Shown one piece after another: positions 1-9,346 of a DNA stretch of 57,155 nucleotides. The DNA is taken from the NCBI GenBank assembly GCA_937930235.1, contig CALGLJ010000098.1, positions 1 through 57,155 of the forward strand, in the 5' to 3' direction. The DNA is from an uncultured Verrucomicrobiales bacterium (GTDB taxonomy: Bacteria > Verrucomicrobiota > Verrucomicrobiia > Verrucomicrobiales > Akkermansiaceae). Positions within the stretch are counted from its first letter, which is position 1, and each line of letters begins with the position of its first letter. A model generated the notes under the pieces. It was given only the letters and a program-made list of their open reading frames with translations, was not told the origin of the DNA and did no database searches. The position numbers were made by a program, and so were the translations under genes.

Positions 1-1
1 C

Positions 2-184
2 GGTGGAGGTCTCGATGTTGGCACCAATGGGCGCTATGCTCCAACGACATCAATCGATAGTTACTTTGCGGAACTCGCTCTCTGGTTCGGCTTGGATCCA
101 TCCGACCTTGCAGATGTATTTCCGAATCTTAATAGATTCTACACGTATGATCCAAACAACGCTCCTTTAGGATTCCTCATATAA
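2..184 (+). CDS. C-terminal fragment of a DUF1501-like protein (5' end outside window)
   Basis: Open frame from window start: GGLDVGTNGRYAPTTSIDSYFAELALWFGLDPSDLADVFPNLNRFY..., stop TAA 182-184; tail resembles DUF1501 proteins. Confidence 0.5.
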   Translation, partial: GGGLDVGTNGRYAPTTSIDSYFAELALWFGLDPSDLADVFPNLNRFYTYDPNNAPLGFLI

Positions 185-349
185 GAACTGATTTACCTTA
201 AAATAGGAACCTCCCATCAGTGGCATCAATCTAAGAGTCGTTCCATGTCGCTTCCAAACGACTGAGGGAACACCTCTCCAGATCAGCCATTTGTCAGAGT
301 GTCCGGACAGGTCTTGTCACCTCTTCAAGAGCAGGCTTGAATCACCTTC

Positions 350-2704
350 ATGATTCGCCTGCTTTTTTTGTGCCTGCTTCTCCTCCAGAGCATCAGCGCG
401 GCCCAGCCTCTGAACCACCAGATTCATAGCCACTTCCCCGCGAGTCGCTGGGAAGATGCCATGCTCTCGGGCAACGGCCTCAGCGGTGTCATGCAGTATG
501 GGGGCCAGCCAAAGGAAACCCTCATTTTCAACAACCACAAATTTATCAACCCCAGCAACGGACGAGACCCCATTCCGGACATGAGCGACATGCTCGAGCC
601 CATGCGTCGTGAAATGCTCGCCGGAAATATTGGCCAAGGGTGGAAACTCTACTGGGATGAATGGCAGAAGCGCACCAACGGAGGCATGTTCTGGACTCAA
701 AAATTTCACCCTGGCTATCGACTCAACTTAGAATTTATCGGTGGAAGTTACCCCACAAAATACCGCCGCACCACCCGCTATCAGACAGGCGAAATCCTTA
801 CTGAATTCACCGATGGCTTCGGAGATTGGAAACGGGAAACCTTCGTCTCTCGTGCGCACGATATCATCGTCACTCGTCTCACCTCTTCCTCCAAGGGACA
901 TCCCGTTAATGTCTTCCTCGGGCTCGAAGCCTGTGAAAGACAACCAAAAAACATTTCCTCGGAAGTCATCCTCGATAAAGAATGGCTAACCTGGAGAGCG
1001 AAATACCCCCCTCGAAAAGGGGAACATGGAGGCTATGAAGGAGTCACCCGCATCGTCCTCCCGAAAAAAGGTAGACTTCAAATCGACAAAAGCCGAAGGG
1101 TTAAAGTGACCGGCGCTCCCGAAGTCATTCTCATCACCGCTCTCGATCGCTACCGCGCTGACTTTAAGCAGTGGGACCAACAGAATCTCCGGAAAAAATT
1201 AGCCGCGATCTCCCCCAACTACGAAGAACTTCTGAGTCAACACACCGCTCTCCATCGCCCAATCTATGAACGTGTCAGCTACTCCCTGCACGCCTCTGAA
1301 GAGGACCGCGCACAAAGCACCGAAGAACTCATCGCCTCGGAGAACGCCGACTCCTCGACCATTCACCCCGCCCTTCTCGAACGTTTATTTTATACCAGCC
1401 GCTATCTCTTCATGGCCTCCAGTGGCGAACAGTATGCCCCACGCCTCTCTGGAGTCTTCATTGGGCGCTGGGGTGCAGCCTGGGCGGGAGACTACACGAT
1501 GGATGCCAACGCGAACATGGCTGTCATGGGAGGCCACATCGCCAACATGAGCGAGTGTATGCTCGGCTACCAAGCCCTCATTGAAAGAACTCTCCCCCAG
1601 TGGCGCGCTGGAGCCAAGCAACTCTATGGAATGCGAGGGATCATTGGCCCCGTTCGGATCGATGGTGAAGTGGCCGTTCCGCATCACTTTAATCACTATC
1701 ATGCTCACCCCACTGCTACCGGCTTAGGCCCCTGGATCATCTACCCTCTCTGGGAGCGATACCTCATCACAGGTGATCGGAAGTTTTTAAAAAACACACT
1801 CTACCCCATCATGAAGGAGATCCTTCTCTTCTACGAAGACTTTCTGACCTACCGAGATGACAACGGTAAGTTGATCTTCGTCCCCTCATGCTCACCGGAA
1901 AATGCCTGGGCTGCGATCAAACCTCGGACCTCTGCAGCCATCAACTCGACAATGGATATCTCGGCCTGCCGACAGCTTCTCACAAATCTCCTACAGGCAG
2001 AAAAAGACCTCGGACTGCCCCTCTCAAAATCGGCTCAAACCCTTCTCGCCGACCTCCCGCCCTACCTCGTCAACAAAGCAGGAGCTCTCCAGGAATGGGC
2101 TTGGCCCGGACACGGAGAAAACTATGGACATCGGCACTCCAGTCACATGTATGTCGTCTGGCCTGGCTACGATATTCATCCTGAAAATCCTGAGACCCGA
2201 CACCTTGTCCCCAACGTGATCAAAGCCCTTGAGAAAAAGAATCACCGCATCATTCAAGCGCACGACTTCATTCAGCGAGCCATCGCCTGGCTCCGCGTCA
2301 AGAAGCCCGAACCCTTTTATGACATTCTCAAATACACCCTTGAGAATAATTACCTCTTTGCCAGCCTCGCCACCTCCCACGATCTCAATCACCGCATCTA
2401 TAACTTCGACTACATTCTCAGTCTACAGGGAATGCTCATCGAGAATGCCCTCTTGACTCAACCTGGCCTCATCGAACTCCTCCCCGCCATGCCAGCAGCC
2501 TTAAAAAAAGGCGAATTCACCGGCCTCAAAGGTCGGAACCGCTGCACCATCGATCATCTCGCCTGGGACCTCAGTCGTAAAACCGCAGACCTCACGATCA
2601 CCAGTGACATCGATCAAGAAATCACCTTGATCATCCGTCCCTCCATCTCTCAAAAGCTTCACCTCAAAGCCGGTCAAACGCAGAAATTCCACTTTGAATT
2701 TTAG
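350..2704 (+). CDS. Secreted glycoside hydrolase, GH95-like (alpha-L-fucosidase-type)
   Basis: 784-aa ORF with signal peptide; N-terminal 'PASRWEDAMLSGNGLSGVMQYGG' resembles the GH95 'W.eAlPlGNGrlGamv' signature; long catalytic region and C-terminal beta domain. Confidence 0.65.
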   Translation: MIRLLFLCLLLLQSISAAQPLNHQIHSHFPASRWEDAMLSGNGLSGVMQYGGQPKETLIFNNHKFINPSNGRDPIPDMSDMLEPMRREMLAGNIGQGWKLYWDEWQKRTNGGMFWTQKFHPGYRLNLEFIGGSYPTKYRRTTRYQTGEILTEFTDGFGDWKRETFVSRAHDIIVTRLTSSSKGHPVNVFLGLEACERQPKNISSEVILDKEWLTWRAKYPPRKGEHGGYEGVTRIVLPKKGRLQIDKSRRVKVTGAPEVILITALDRYRADFKQWDQQNLRKKLAAISPNYEELLSQHTALHRPIYERVSYSLHASEEDRAQSTEELIASENADSSTIHPALLERLFYTSRYLFMASSGEQYAPRLSGVFIGRWGAAWAGDYTMDANANMAVMGGHIANMSECMLGYQALIERTLPQWRAGAKQLYGMRGIIGPVRIDGEVAVPHHFNHYHAHPTATGLGPWIIYPLWERYLITGDRKFLKNTLYPIMKEILLFYEDFLTYRDDNGKLIFVPSCSPENAWAAIKPRTSAAINSTMDISACRQLLTNLLQAEKDLGLPLSKSAQTLLADLPPYLVNKAGALQEWAWPGHGENYGHRHSSHMYVVWPGYDIHPENPETRHLVPNVIKALEKKNHRIIQAHDFIQRAIAWLRVKKPEPFYDILKYTLENNYLFASLATSHDLNHRIYNFDYILSLQGMLIENALLTQPGLIELLPAMPAALKKGEFTGLKGRNRCTIDHLAWDLSRKTADLTITSDIDQEITLIIRPSISQKLHLKAGQTQKFHFEF

Positions 2705-2737
2705 ATCCACTGAGACGAGCAGCTCATTCAGAAACGC

Positions 2738-3646
2738 TTAGTTCTGAGCTCTCAAAATGGGTGCTTCAGAAAATGCTCTTGCGCCGCCGCGTTGCTGAAC
2801 TTCCTGATATTGATTCCCCCACGGATCCACTCCTTTTTCAGGGAATACCGCGAGGCCCATGACCCCGACATTGCGAGTATTTCCATGGCGGAGATTGGCA
2901 TATGAATGGGGCACCGAGGAAAACTGGAATGCCGCAACTGCGTCTTCACTTGTCCGGAATCCTTTCACCTCGAGCTTCTTTCCAGGAGCGACAATGTATC
3001 CCCTCTTTTTGATGGAAGCAGGTTTTCCATCAATCACATCCAAACCATCTACACTCATGACCGCTTCGAGACGTGAACGGGATAAATTTTTCAACACCAG
3101 ACTGTATTTTTGCCCCTTTTTCCCCACCACAATCCGACCACGCTTCCAATAGTGCGTCGATAATTTTCGGGATCTTCCTTTCACCCCCCAAGAGACCAAA
3201 CCATTCGCAGCGCGCTGCAATGAGGTGCGGCGCACCCCTGGAGTCGCTCCCATCGCTCGCGCTCCCTCCGTATCATTATAATGGATGGTACTCACTCCAC
3301 CTGCAGGTTTACTACTGGCACGAACAAACCTCGTATAACTCATGCGTGAATTCACCTCTTCTCCCCACCCCGTCGCGAGACCTTGACGTGCGCGCCTCTC
3401 TTTTTTCGGCGCATTCAAGATCTGATCGATGGAATTTCGGCGAATCTTCGAGTCACCAGCTCTTTCTCCTGCGGTCACAACATTTCGAATATTCCCCGTA
3501 TCCGGTCCGTCATATGCCGGAGATCCTAACCATGGAGTGGCAACAGTCCGCGGTGCAGGTGCAGGTGCAGGTGGTCCCGGTGAACAACTCACGATCAATA
3601 AACTAACCCCACTAAAAAAAATGAATGACGATAAGAAGTGCCTCAT
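2738..3646 (-). CDS. Lipoprotein with conserved 'VDGLDVIDGKPAS..GYIVAPG..GFRTS..VAAFQFS..SYANLRHGNTRNVGV' domain, function unknown
   Basis: 302-aa ORF, lipobox 'LLIVSC', Pro/Ala repeat linker, recognisable conserved C-terminal block. Confidence 0.7.
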   Translation of the reverse strand: MRHFLSSFIFFSGVSLLIVSCSPGPPAPAPAPRTVATPWLGSPAYDGPDTGNIRNVVTAGERAGDSKIRRNSIDQILNAPKKERRARQGLATGWGEEVNSRMSYTRFVRASSKPAGGVSTIHYNDTEGARAMGATPGVRRTSLQRAANGLVSWGVKGRSRKLSTHYWKRGRIVVGKKGQKYSLVLKNLSRSRLEAVMSVDGLDVIDGKPASIKKRGYIVAPGKKLEVKGFRTSEDAVAAFQFSSVPHSYANLRHGNTRNVGVMGLAVFPEKGVDPWGNQYQEVQQRGGARAFSEAPILRAQN

Positions 3647-3785
3647 GGTTATGCTAGAAAAGCAGCAAAAGAAACACCCGTCAAACTCAAATGCTGTTTT
3701 TTTAACACTTTAATTTAATCGACTCATTTCTTGTGTTCATATGATGCCTTACTATATTTCTCGCGTTCACTCATTATTTCATCAC

Positions 3786-4442
3786 ATGCGCCTCATATCC
3801 ATTCTCATTCTCTGTGCGAGTTTTGCGCTCACGAGTTGTAGTAATCTCCCAAAATTTGGTGGCCCTCCCAAGCCAAACCCTCAGCAAACCGAGATTAAAA
3901 AAGCGGGCTACGTCAATCCCCACCCTGCGGGGACGTATGCGCACTTTAAGGCCAGAAGCTATCCGGGCACGACCCGCACTTGGAAAAACAACTCTCTCCT
4001 CGCTCGCGCCAATCCATCGAATACGAATGTGAAAATCGACCTTTCGATGCAACGGGGTTTCCTCATGGTCGGGGACCAAGTCGCAATGGATTACCGAATC
4101 TCTAGCGGGAGCTCGAAACACAAAACCCCCACCGGGAAATATCGCATCACAGAGAAGATCAAAGACAAACGCTCGAATCTCTACGGGAAGATTCTGAACT
4201 CTTCTGGATCAGTGGTGAAATCCAATGCTGATTCACGCAAGGATAAGGTTCCTCCCGGTGGCAAATTCCTCGGAGCACCCATGGCTCACTGGATGCGCTT
4301 AACGAATACCGGGATTGGGATGCATAAGGGAAATGTGAACCGCCGCTTTGCCTCGCACGGCTGTATTCGCACGCATTATTCTGCCGTTCCTATTGTCTAC
4401 TCCAAGACTCGTGTAGGAACGCCCGTGACCATCAATCCTTAA
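3786..4442 (+). CDS. L,D-transpeptidase (YkuD) lipoprotein, paralog 1
   Basis: Lipobox LTSC; catalytic motif HKGNVNRRFASHGCIR; the in-frame ATG at 3786 gives a better signal peptide than 3741. Confidence 0.85.
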   Translation: MRLISILILCASFALTSCSNLPKFGGPPKPNPQQTEIKKAGYVNPHPAGTYAHFKARSYPGTTRTWKNNSLLARANPSNTNVKIDLSMQRGFLMVGDQVAMDYRISSGSSKHKTPTGKYRITEKIKDKRSNLYGKILNSSGSVVKSNADSRKDKVPPGGKFLGAPMAHWMRLTNTGIGMHKGNVNRRFASHGCIRTHYSAVPIVYSKTRVGTPVTINP

Positions 4443-4464
4443 ACTTCTCTTCCTCGTTCAAACT

Positions 4465-5091
4465 ATGAAAACACAACCCATGAAATCTACGCTTACCCTG
4501 CTCACTTCAGCCATTGGCGCACTCTTCTTGAGCAGTTGCTCTTCTCTGGAAACTGTCAAAAAAGACGGAGTCACCGGGGGATCCTACAGCAAATTTAAAA
4601 ATCGCTCTGACTACCGCACTACCATGGCGGTCTACAAGAATGATTCCCTGTATAACGCTGCTGTCCCGGGGAAAAACAAAGTCCGCATCAGCCTCAGTAA
4701 TCAGAGGGCACAGCTCATTGTCCCTGGTGGTGGAGTCGCTATCGACACCCCAGTCTGCACCGGTAAGCCCGGCAAACGCACTCCAACTGGAGTCTATCCT
4801 GTCCAAGAAAAAATCGCGGACAAACGCTCAAACATCTTTGGCAGCACATACTATAAAGGAAAAAAAGTTCACGGTGGAGATCGCCGTAAGTATAGAGGCC
4901 CACGTGATAAATACATCGGAGCCCCACTCCCTTACTGGATGCGTATGACCGGGGGTGGCATTGGGATGCATGGTTCAAGCTATGTCCACCGCACTCCGCG
5001 CTCGAATGGGTGCGTGCGGACCCCACACCACATCATCGATGACATTTACCGTAAAATGACCAAGAGATCTCGAATCGAAGTCGTTCGCTAA
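4465..5091 (+). CDS. L,D-transpeptidase (YkuD) lipoprotein, paralog 2, variant SNGC motif
   Basis: Lipobox LSSC; MHGSSYVHRTPRSNGCVR; adjacent to and similar to paralog 1. Confidence 0.8.
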   Translation: MKTQPMKSTLTLLTSAIGALFLSSCSSLETVKKDGVTGGSYSKFKNRSDYRTTMAVYKNDSLYNAAVPGKNKVRISLSNQRAQLIVPGGGVAIDTPVCTGKPGKRTPTGVYPVQEKIADKRSNIFGSTYYKGKKVHGGDRRKYRGPRDKYIGAPLPYWMRMTGGGIGMHGSSYVHRTPRSNGCVRTPHHIIDDIYRKMTKRSRIEVVR

Positions 5092-5114
5092 TTCTCCCGC
5101 TTTTTAAAAACTCT

Positions 5115-5154
5115 AAAAACGCAGTTTCACTGAATGAGTGGACTGCGTTTTTTT
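5115..5154 (+). terminator. Intrinsic terminator after the LDT pair
   Basis: AAAAACGCAGT...ACTGCGTTTTTTT inverted repeat followed by T-tract. Confidence 0.8.
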
Positions 5155-5192
5155 AATCCCTGTAACCGGGCGAATACGGGATGATTCAGTTA

Positions 5193-5225
5193 GAAAAAAA
5201 CGCGATCCGTTTTCACGAATCGCGA
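5193..5225 (-). terminator. Intrinsic terminator for the cytochrome b562-like gene
   Basis: CGCGATTCGTG...CGGATCGCG then TTTTTTT on the minus strand. Confidence 0.7.
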
Positions 5226-5258
5226 CCGCACTGATTTGATGCAAGTGAGAGAAGAGAC

Positions 5259-5675
5259 TCAGTCTGTATACTTTTTGTGAGACTCTTTCTTGAGAGCTTT
5301 GAGCGCACTGCGGATTTCATCGGCTTTCTCCTCGTCCTCCTTCAAGTAAGCTTCCTCAAGCTCACAGAGGCTGGCAAAAGTGAGTCCAATGAGACGTTTG
5401 TAGTCCGCAGTGGCGAGAGCTTTCTCTTTCTCGTTCTTCATCTCCTTAAAAATGACTGGAAGATATTTCAGCGAATTCATGGTGGCAGTCTGAGCTGCAC
5501 GCACCAGCTTCACTTTTTCCTCCGTGGTCTCAGCCTTGCGCAATCCTTTCAGAGAGCTGCTCAGCGAATCCATCTCTTCCGCCAGTGGGGTATCATCCGC
5601 ATACCCCGGAGTGATGCTTCCCAAACACGCAATTGCTGCGAAGGATAATATCTTGAACGAATTTGTTGTAATCAT
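5259..5675 (-). CDS. Periplasmic cytochrome b562-like four-helix protein
   Basis: Signal peptide; mature region 'LAEEMDSLSSSLKGLRKAET...' to 'LKALKKESHKKYTD' aligns with cytochrome b562 including the Met near the N-terminus and the His near the C-terminus. Confidence 0.6.
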   Translation of the reverse strand: MITTNSFKILSFAAIACLGSITPGYADDTPLAEEMDSLSSSLKGLRKAETTEEKVKLVRAAQTATMNSLKYLPVIFKEMKNEKEKALATADYKRLIGLTFASLCELEEAYLKEDEEKADEIRSALKALKKESHKKYTD

Positions 5676-5760
5676 TACTCCAAATTACTGCAGAATCTCC
5701 CCCACTTTGTCAAAAATATCACGATCTTTCTTTTCATCTGAGGCCCCTCCCCCTTCAGTC

Positions 5761-6330
5761 TTACCGCGGCGGCACTGCGAGCGCTTCTGCCAGCATCTCT
5801 TGATAAATTTCTTTCGGCACTTCATAACCACCAAAACGGCGCAAGTGATCTGTCATCCACTGAGTATCGAGCAATATGACCCCCTCTTCCCGAAGCCACT
5901 CTACCAACTCCACTAACGCGACCTTGCTTGCATCAGTCTTACGACTAAACATGCTTTCTCCAAAAAAAGCCCCCCTAATACGAATCCCATAAAGCCCTCC
6001 CTGTAAACCATCCTCATCCCAACACTCGACTGAATGAGCAAAACCCATCTTAAAGAGCTCGCAGTAACTTTCTAAGATCACCGAATCAATCCAAGTCTCC
6101 TCTCGCTCCGCGCATCCTTCCATTACTTGACGAAATGCCGTGTTCCAACGAATCTCGAAAGGTCGCTTTTTAAGTGTGCGTCTCAATCCTTTTGAAATAT
6201 GGAAAGCTTCATCGAGAGGGATCAGCCCTCGGCGGATTGGAGAAAACCAATAAATCTCTCCATCTTCCGCCATCGGAAAGACCCCCTCGGCATAAGCACC
6301 GAGCATCATTTGGGGATCTATTACTCTCAC
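5761..6330 (-). CDS. aat: Leucyl/phenylalanyl-tRNA--protein transferase
   Basis: AYAEGVFPMAE...WFSPIRRGLIPL...GLYGIRIRGAFFGESMFSRKTDASKVALVEL...LLDTQWMTDHLRRFGG is a classic Aat signature. Confidence 0.95.
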   Translation of the reverse strand: MRVIDPQMMLGAYAEGVFPMAEDGEIYWFSPIRRGLIPLDEAFHISKGLRRTLKKRPFEIRWNTAFRQVMEGCAEREETWIDSVILESYCELFKMGFAHSVECWDEDGLQGGLYGIRIRGAFFGESMFSRKTDASKVALVELVEWLREEGVILLDTQWMTDHLRRFGGYEVPKEIYQEMLAEALAVPPR

Positions 6331-6380
6331 TAATGAATATTTTAATTTATTACAAAAAATGACAATATATTAATCGGCTA

Positions 6381-6866
6381 ATGAAAATCGATCTTATCAA
6401 CCTACCAGAAGAAGGACAACAGCACAAAGGAGAGATTCCGGCTCAATTCTTTGAACTGCAAAAAAACGACGCTCGTGCCGTGACGCCCCTCCAATACGAC
6501 TTTTTCGTGCAACGCTTTGATAATGAACTTCTTTTGACTGGAAATCTCGAAGCCACCTTCGAACTCACTTGCATGCGGAGCCTCCATTCATTTGAACAGA
6601 CCGTTCGCCTTTCACGAGCTGCGGTCTCTCATGAAATCACAGAAGGAGGAATCATCGACATGAGCGAAGCGCTCCGGGAGGAAATCCTCATCGAACTTCC
6701 CACCAATCCCCGTTGCGAAGAGGGCGACTATGAAATGAAGTGCGAGCTCGATCCTCGATATTTAGCAGTGGACAAAACTGGTAAAACAGATATAGACACC
6801 GCCCCCGCACAAACAGATGACAGCCCATGGGCCGCTCTGGATGAGCTGGAATCCAAAGACAAATAG
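6381..6866 (+). CDS. DUF177/YceD family protein
   Basis: Size and CELDPRYLAVDK-type C-terminus; located immediately upstream of rpmF-plsX as in many bacteria. Confidence 0.8.
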   Translation: MKIDLINLPEEGQQHKGEIPAQFFELQKNDARAVTPLQYDFFVQRFDNELLLTGNLEATFELTCMRSLHSFEQTVRLSRAAVSHEITEGGIIDMSEALREEILIELPTNPRCEEGDYEMKCELDPRYLAVDKTGKTDIDTAPAQTDDSPWAALDELESKDK

Positions 6867-6906
6867 CATTACCCGCTGTCAATAAACGCTTTAACTCAAT
6901 AAAATC

Positions 6907-7089
6907 ATGGCTGCTCCAAAACGTCGTACCTCCAAGCATAAGCAAAAACTCCGCCGCGGTGCCAACCGCTGGAAGAAGCCTCAGCTTCAGACTTGCTCTG
7001 AATGCGGGAGCCGTGTTCCCGGTCACATCGCCTGCCCTACTTGCGGCACTTACCGTGAGCGTCAGGTTCTTGACGTCGACCTCGTTTAA
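6907..7089 (+). CDS. rpmF: 50S ribosomal protein L32
   Basis: [22 protein letters not shown]...[25 protein letters not shown]. Confidence 0.97.
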   Translation: MAAPKRRTSKHKQKLRRGANRWKKPQLQTCSECGSRVPGHIACPTCGTYRERQVLDVDLV

Positions 7090-7115
7090 TTTTTCCTCTT
7101 TTGAATAAGAACCGG

Positions 7116-7147
7116 GCGCGGAGAGAGTATTTTCTCCGCGCTTTTTT
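7116..7147 (+). terminator. Intrinsic terminator/attenuator between rpmF and plsX
   Basis: GCGCGGAGA-N8-TCTCCGCGC followed by TTTTTT. Confidence 0.8.
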
Positions 7148-7174
7148 CGTATCTCGAACTTTTCAACTCCGTTC

Positions 7175-8212
7175 ATGAAACTTGCGCTCGATGCCATGGG
7201 GGGCGACCACGCTCCCGAGGTAAACATCATCGGGGCTCGCGAGGCGCTCAAACTTCGCCCGACGATTGAGAAAATTTATCTCACCGGCCCTACCGAAACA
7301 CTCAAGCAGTGTGCCACGGAGAATGCACTTGATGATTCGCGGATCGAGTATGTCGAAGCCCCCCAAGTCGTCGGCATGGAAGAGTCCGGAGCCAAAGCCC
7401 TTCGGAAGAAAAAAAATTCCTCGATCTCTATTGCCGCAGAGCTTGTCAAACAAGGCAAAGCGGATGCCTTCATATCAGCGGGAAATACCGGAGCTGCCGT
7501 TGCTGCAGCCACGGTTAAACTCCGCCTGCTCAAAGGAGTCGCTCGCGCTGGAATCGCTTCCCCCATGCCCAATGAGTATGGCCAGTGTAACTTGCTGGAT
7601 GCGGGAGCAAATCCAGAAGCAAAGCCTCTGCACCTCGTCCATTACGCCATCATGGGAAGCGTTTACGCCAAAGAAGTGCTCAAGGTCAAAGACCCCCACG
7701 TCGGCATCATGTCGAACGGAGAAGAAGACGAAAAAGGGACCTCTTTCACCAAGGAAACGATGATGCTCTTGAAACAGCTTGTCGAACAAGGGAAAGCCCC
7801 CTTCACCTTCCGGGGCAATGTCGAAGGACATGACCTTTTTCAAACGAAGCTGGATGTCTGTCTCTGTGACGGATTTACCGGAAATGTGGTCCTCAAAAGC
7901 TGCGAAGCCACCGCCAAGGCCATGTCCAAATGGATGAAGGAAGAATTTAAAAAGAGCCCGATCCGTATCGCCAGTGCCCTCATGGGGAAAGGGGCCTTTC
8001 AAGCCGTTAAAAACCGTACTCACTACGAATCCTATGGCGGAAGCCCCCTTCTGGGAGTCAACGGAATCGTCATCATCGCCCATGGAGGGTCATCCGCCGT
8101 GGCCATTCAAAATGCCATCCTCATGGGAGCGGAAGCCATCCAACACCAAATCAATCCTAAGATTGAAGAAGCCTTGCAGGATCTAATCCTCCCTGCGCAG
8201 GAAGCAAAGTAA
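7175..8212 (+). CDS. plsX: Phosphate acyltransferase
   Basis: MKLALDAMGGDHAPEVNIIGAREAL... and full-length PlsX similarity. Confidence 0.95.
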   Translation: MKLALDAMGGDHAPEVNIIGAREALKLRPTIEKIYLTGPTETLKQCATENALDDSRIEYVEAPQVVGMEESGAKALRKKKNSSISIAAELVKQGKADAFISAGNTGAAVAAATVKLRLLKGVARAGIASPMPNEYGQCNLLDAGANPEAKPLHLVHYAIMGSVYAKEVLKVKDPHVGIMSNGEEDEKGTSFTKETMMLLKQLVEQGKAPFTFRGNVEGHDLFQTKLDVCLCDGFTGNVVLKSCEATAKAMSKWMKEEFKKSPIRIASALMGKGAFQAVKNRTHYESYGGSPLLGVNGIVIIAHGGSSAVAIQNAILMGAEAIQHQINPKIEEALQDLILPAQEAK

Positions 8213-8220
8213 GCGACTGG

Positions 8221-8815
8221 CTAGGGAGAGAAAGGCTCTAGGAAATACCGGAGCTGAAAAAATCTACGCGAGGGCTCGCCCTCTAGGGGTAAGGTCACCG
8301 CGAGTGCTCCAGTCGTGACATCGATCACCACGCGCTCTCGGGGGAGAAATTCTGTCAAATCATCACTCTCAAAAATCCATCCTTCAATCTGTGGATGGAG
8401 CACTCCAGATGCTCCAAGTGAAATGCCCGAAGATGCCACCATCAGGTGAATCTCGGGAGCTCGATCTTGGGCCTCCAGAGGGTGAGTTCCCCAAGCAAAT
8501 TCTTCCAGATTTGTAGAACCGTCGCCATCTGGGTCTTCAGAAATCCCACTCACTCCAAATTCCATCGCCCATCCCTGGTAGACTCCTGCGGGGCTTCGAG
8601 CGCGAATCACGGCAGGAATCAAATGATTTTCATCCCCCGTGGGATTCACCATTCCTACAACCGCGATCGTATTCGGATCAGAGCTGAAGAAATTTCGAGG
8701 GAACGGAGGCGGGATACTATCAGCAGGCCAAGTCCAAGATGGATTGGTCAGCAAAATCCAATTTCCGCGAAAATCATAACCCCAAATATACGCCCGTTCT
8801 CCCGCATTAAATGCA
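8221..8815 (-). pseudogene. C-terminal remnant of a secreted protein with a Ca-binding type-3 repeat, 5'-truncated at the IS200-like element
   Basis: Frame stays open above the annotated Met at 8754 (GGAFNAGERAYIWGYDFRGNWILLTNPSW...) up to the IS end; motif DPDGDGSTNLEEFAWGTHP. Confidence 0.6.
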
Positions 8816-9346
8816 CCACCCGCTAAAGCAGGTGGATTTAAGTTCGTCGACTAAAGTCGACTGGACGGTCTATCTATTCGCCTTCAACACCAAATTCGTC
8901 ATCGCGGTCACGCTCAACCTCTTGGTTTGCAATATACTCCTTGATAATTTCATCTGTCACATTTCCTGTCGTGCAAGCAAAATAACCGCGTGCCCACAGA
9001 TGACATCCCCAATACTCCTTTTTAAGGTGCCGATACTCCCCTAACAACTTTCGCGACGACCGTCCCTTAATACTCTGCATCAGCTTGGATATCGATAGGT
9101 GTGGTGGCACCGACACGAGCATGTGAACATGATCCGCACTTACATGCCCCTTCTCGATATACACATCCAAGCTTTTACAGGTTTCTCTCAACATCTCTCG
9201 TAATCGAACACCCACCGCTCCGCTGAGCACCCGCTTGCGGTATTTCGTAATCCACACCAAATGATATTTTAAATCGTATACACTATGGGATGATTTCCGG
9301 TAGGCCACGTCCCGCAAGCATACTGAAAGTCTTCGCCTAAAGGCGA
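8816..9346 (-). mobile_element. IS200/IS605-like element (TnpA only)
   Basis: TnpA ORF flanked by subterminal hairpins at 8816-8835, 8846-8861 and 9333-9346, all with CTAAAG (CTTTAG on TnpA strand) apices. Confidence 0.85.
8874..9317 (-). CDS. tnpA: IS200/IS605 family Y1 HUH transposase TnpA
   Basis: YDLKYHLVWITKYRKRVL, HUH-type 'DHVHMLVS', catalytic Tyr region 'GYFACTTGNVTDEIIKEYIANQ'; apparent TTG start. Confidence 0.93.
   Translation of the reverse strand: MRDVAYRKSSHSVYDLKYHLVWITKYRKRVLSGAVGVRLREMLRETCKSLDVYIEKGHVSADHVHMLVSVPPHLSISKLMQSIKGRSSRKLLGEYRHLKKEYWGCHLWARGYFACTTGNVTDEIIKEYIANQEVERDRDDEFGVEGE

Noticed and set aside
3543-3580. 6-bp tandem repeat GGTGCA in the lipoprotein gene
   Set aside because: Simply encodes the Pro-Ala linker after the lipobox; common and not otherwise notable
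7475-8083. 202-aa ORF antisense to plsX
   Set aside because: Shadow ORF of plsX
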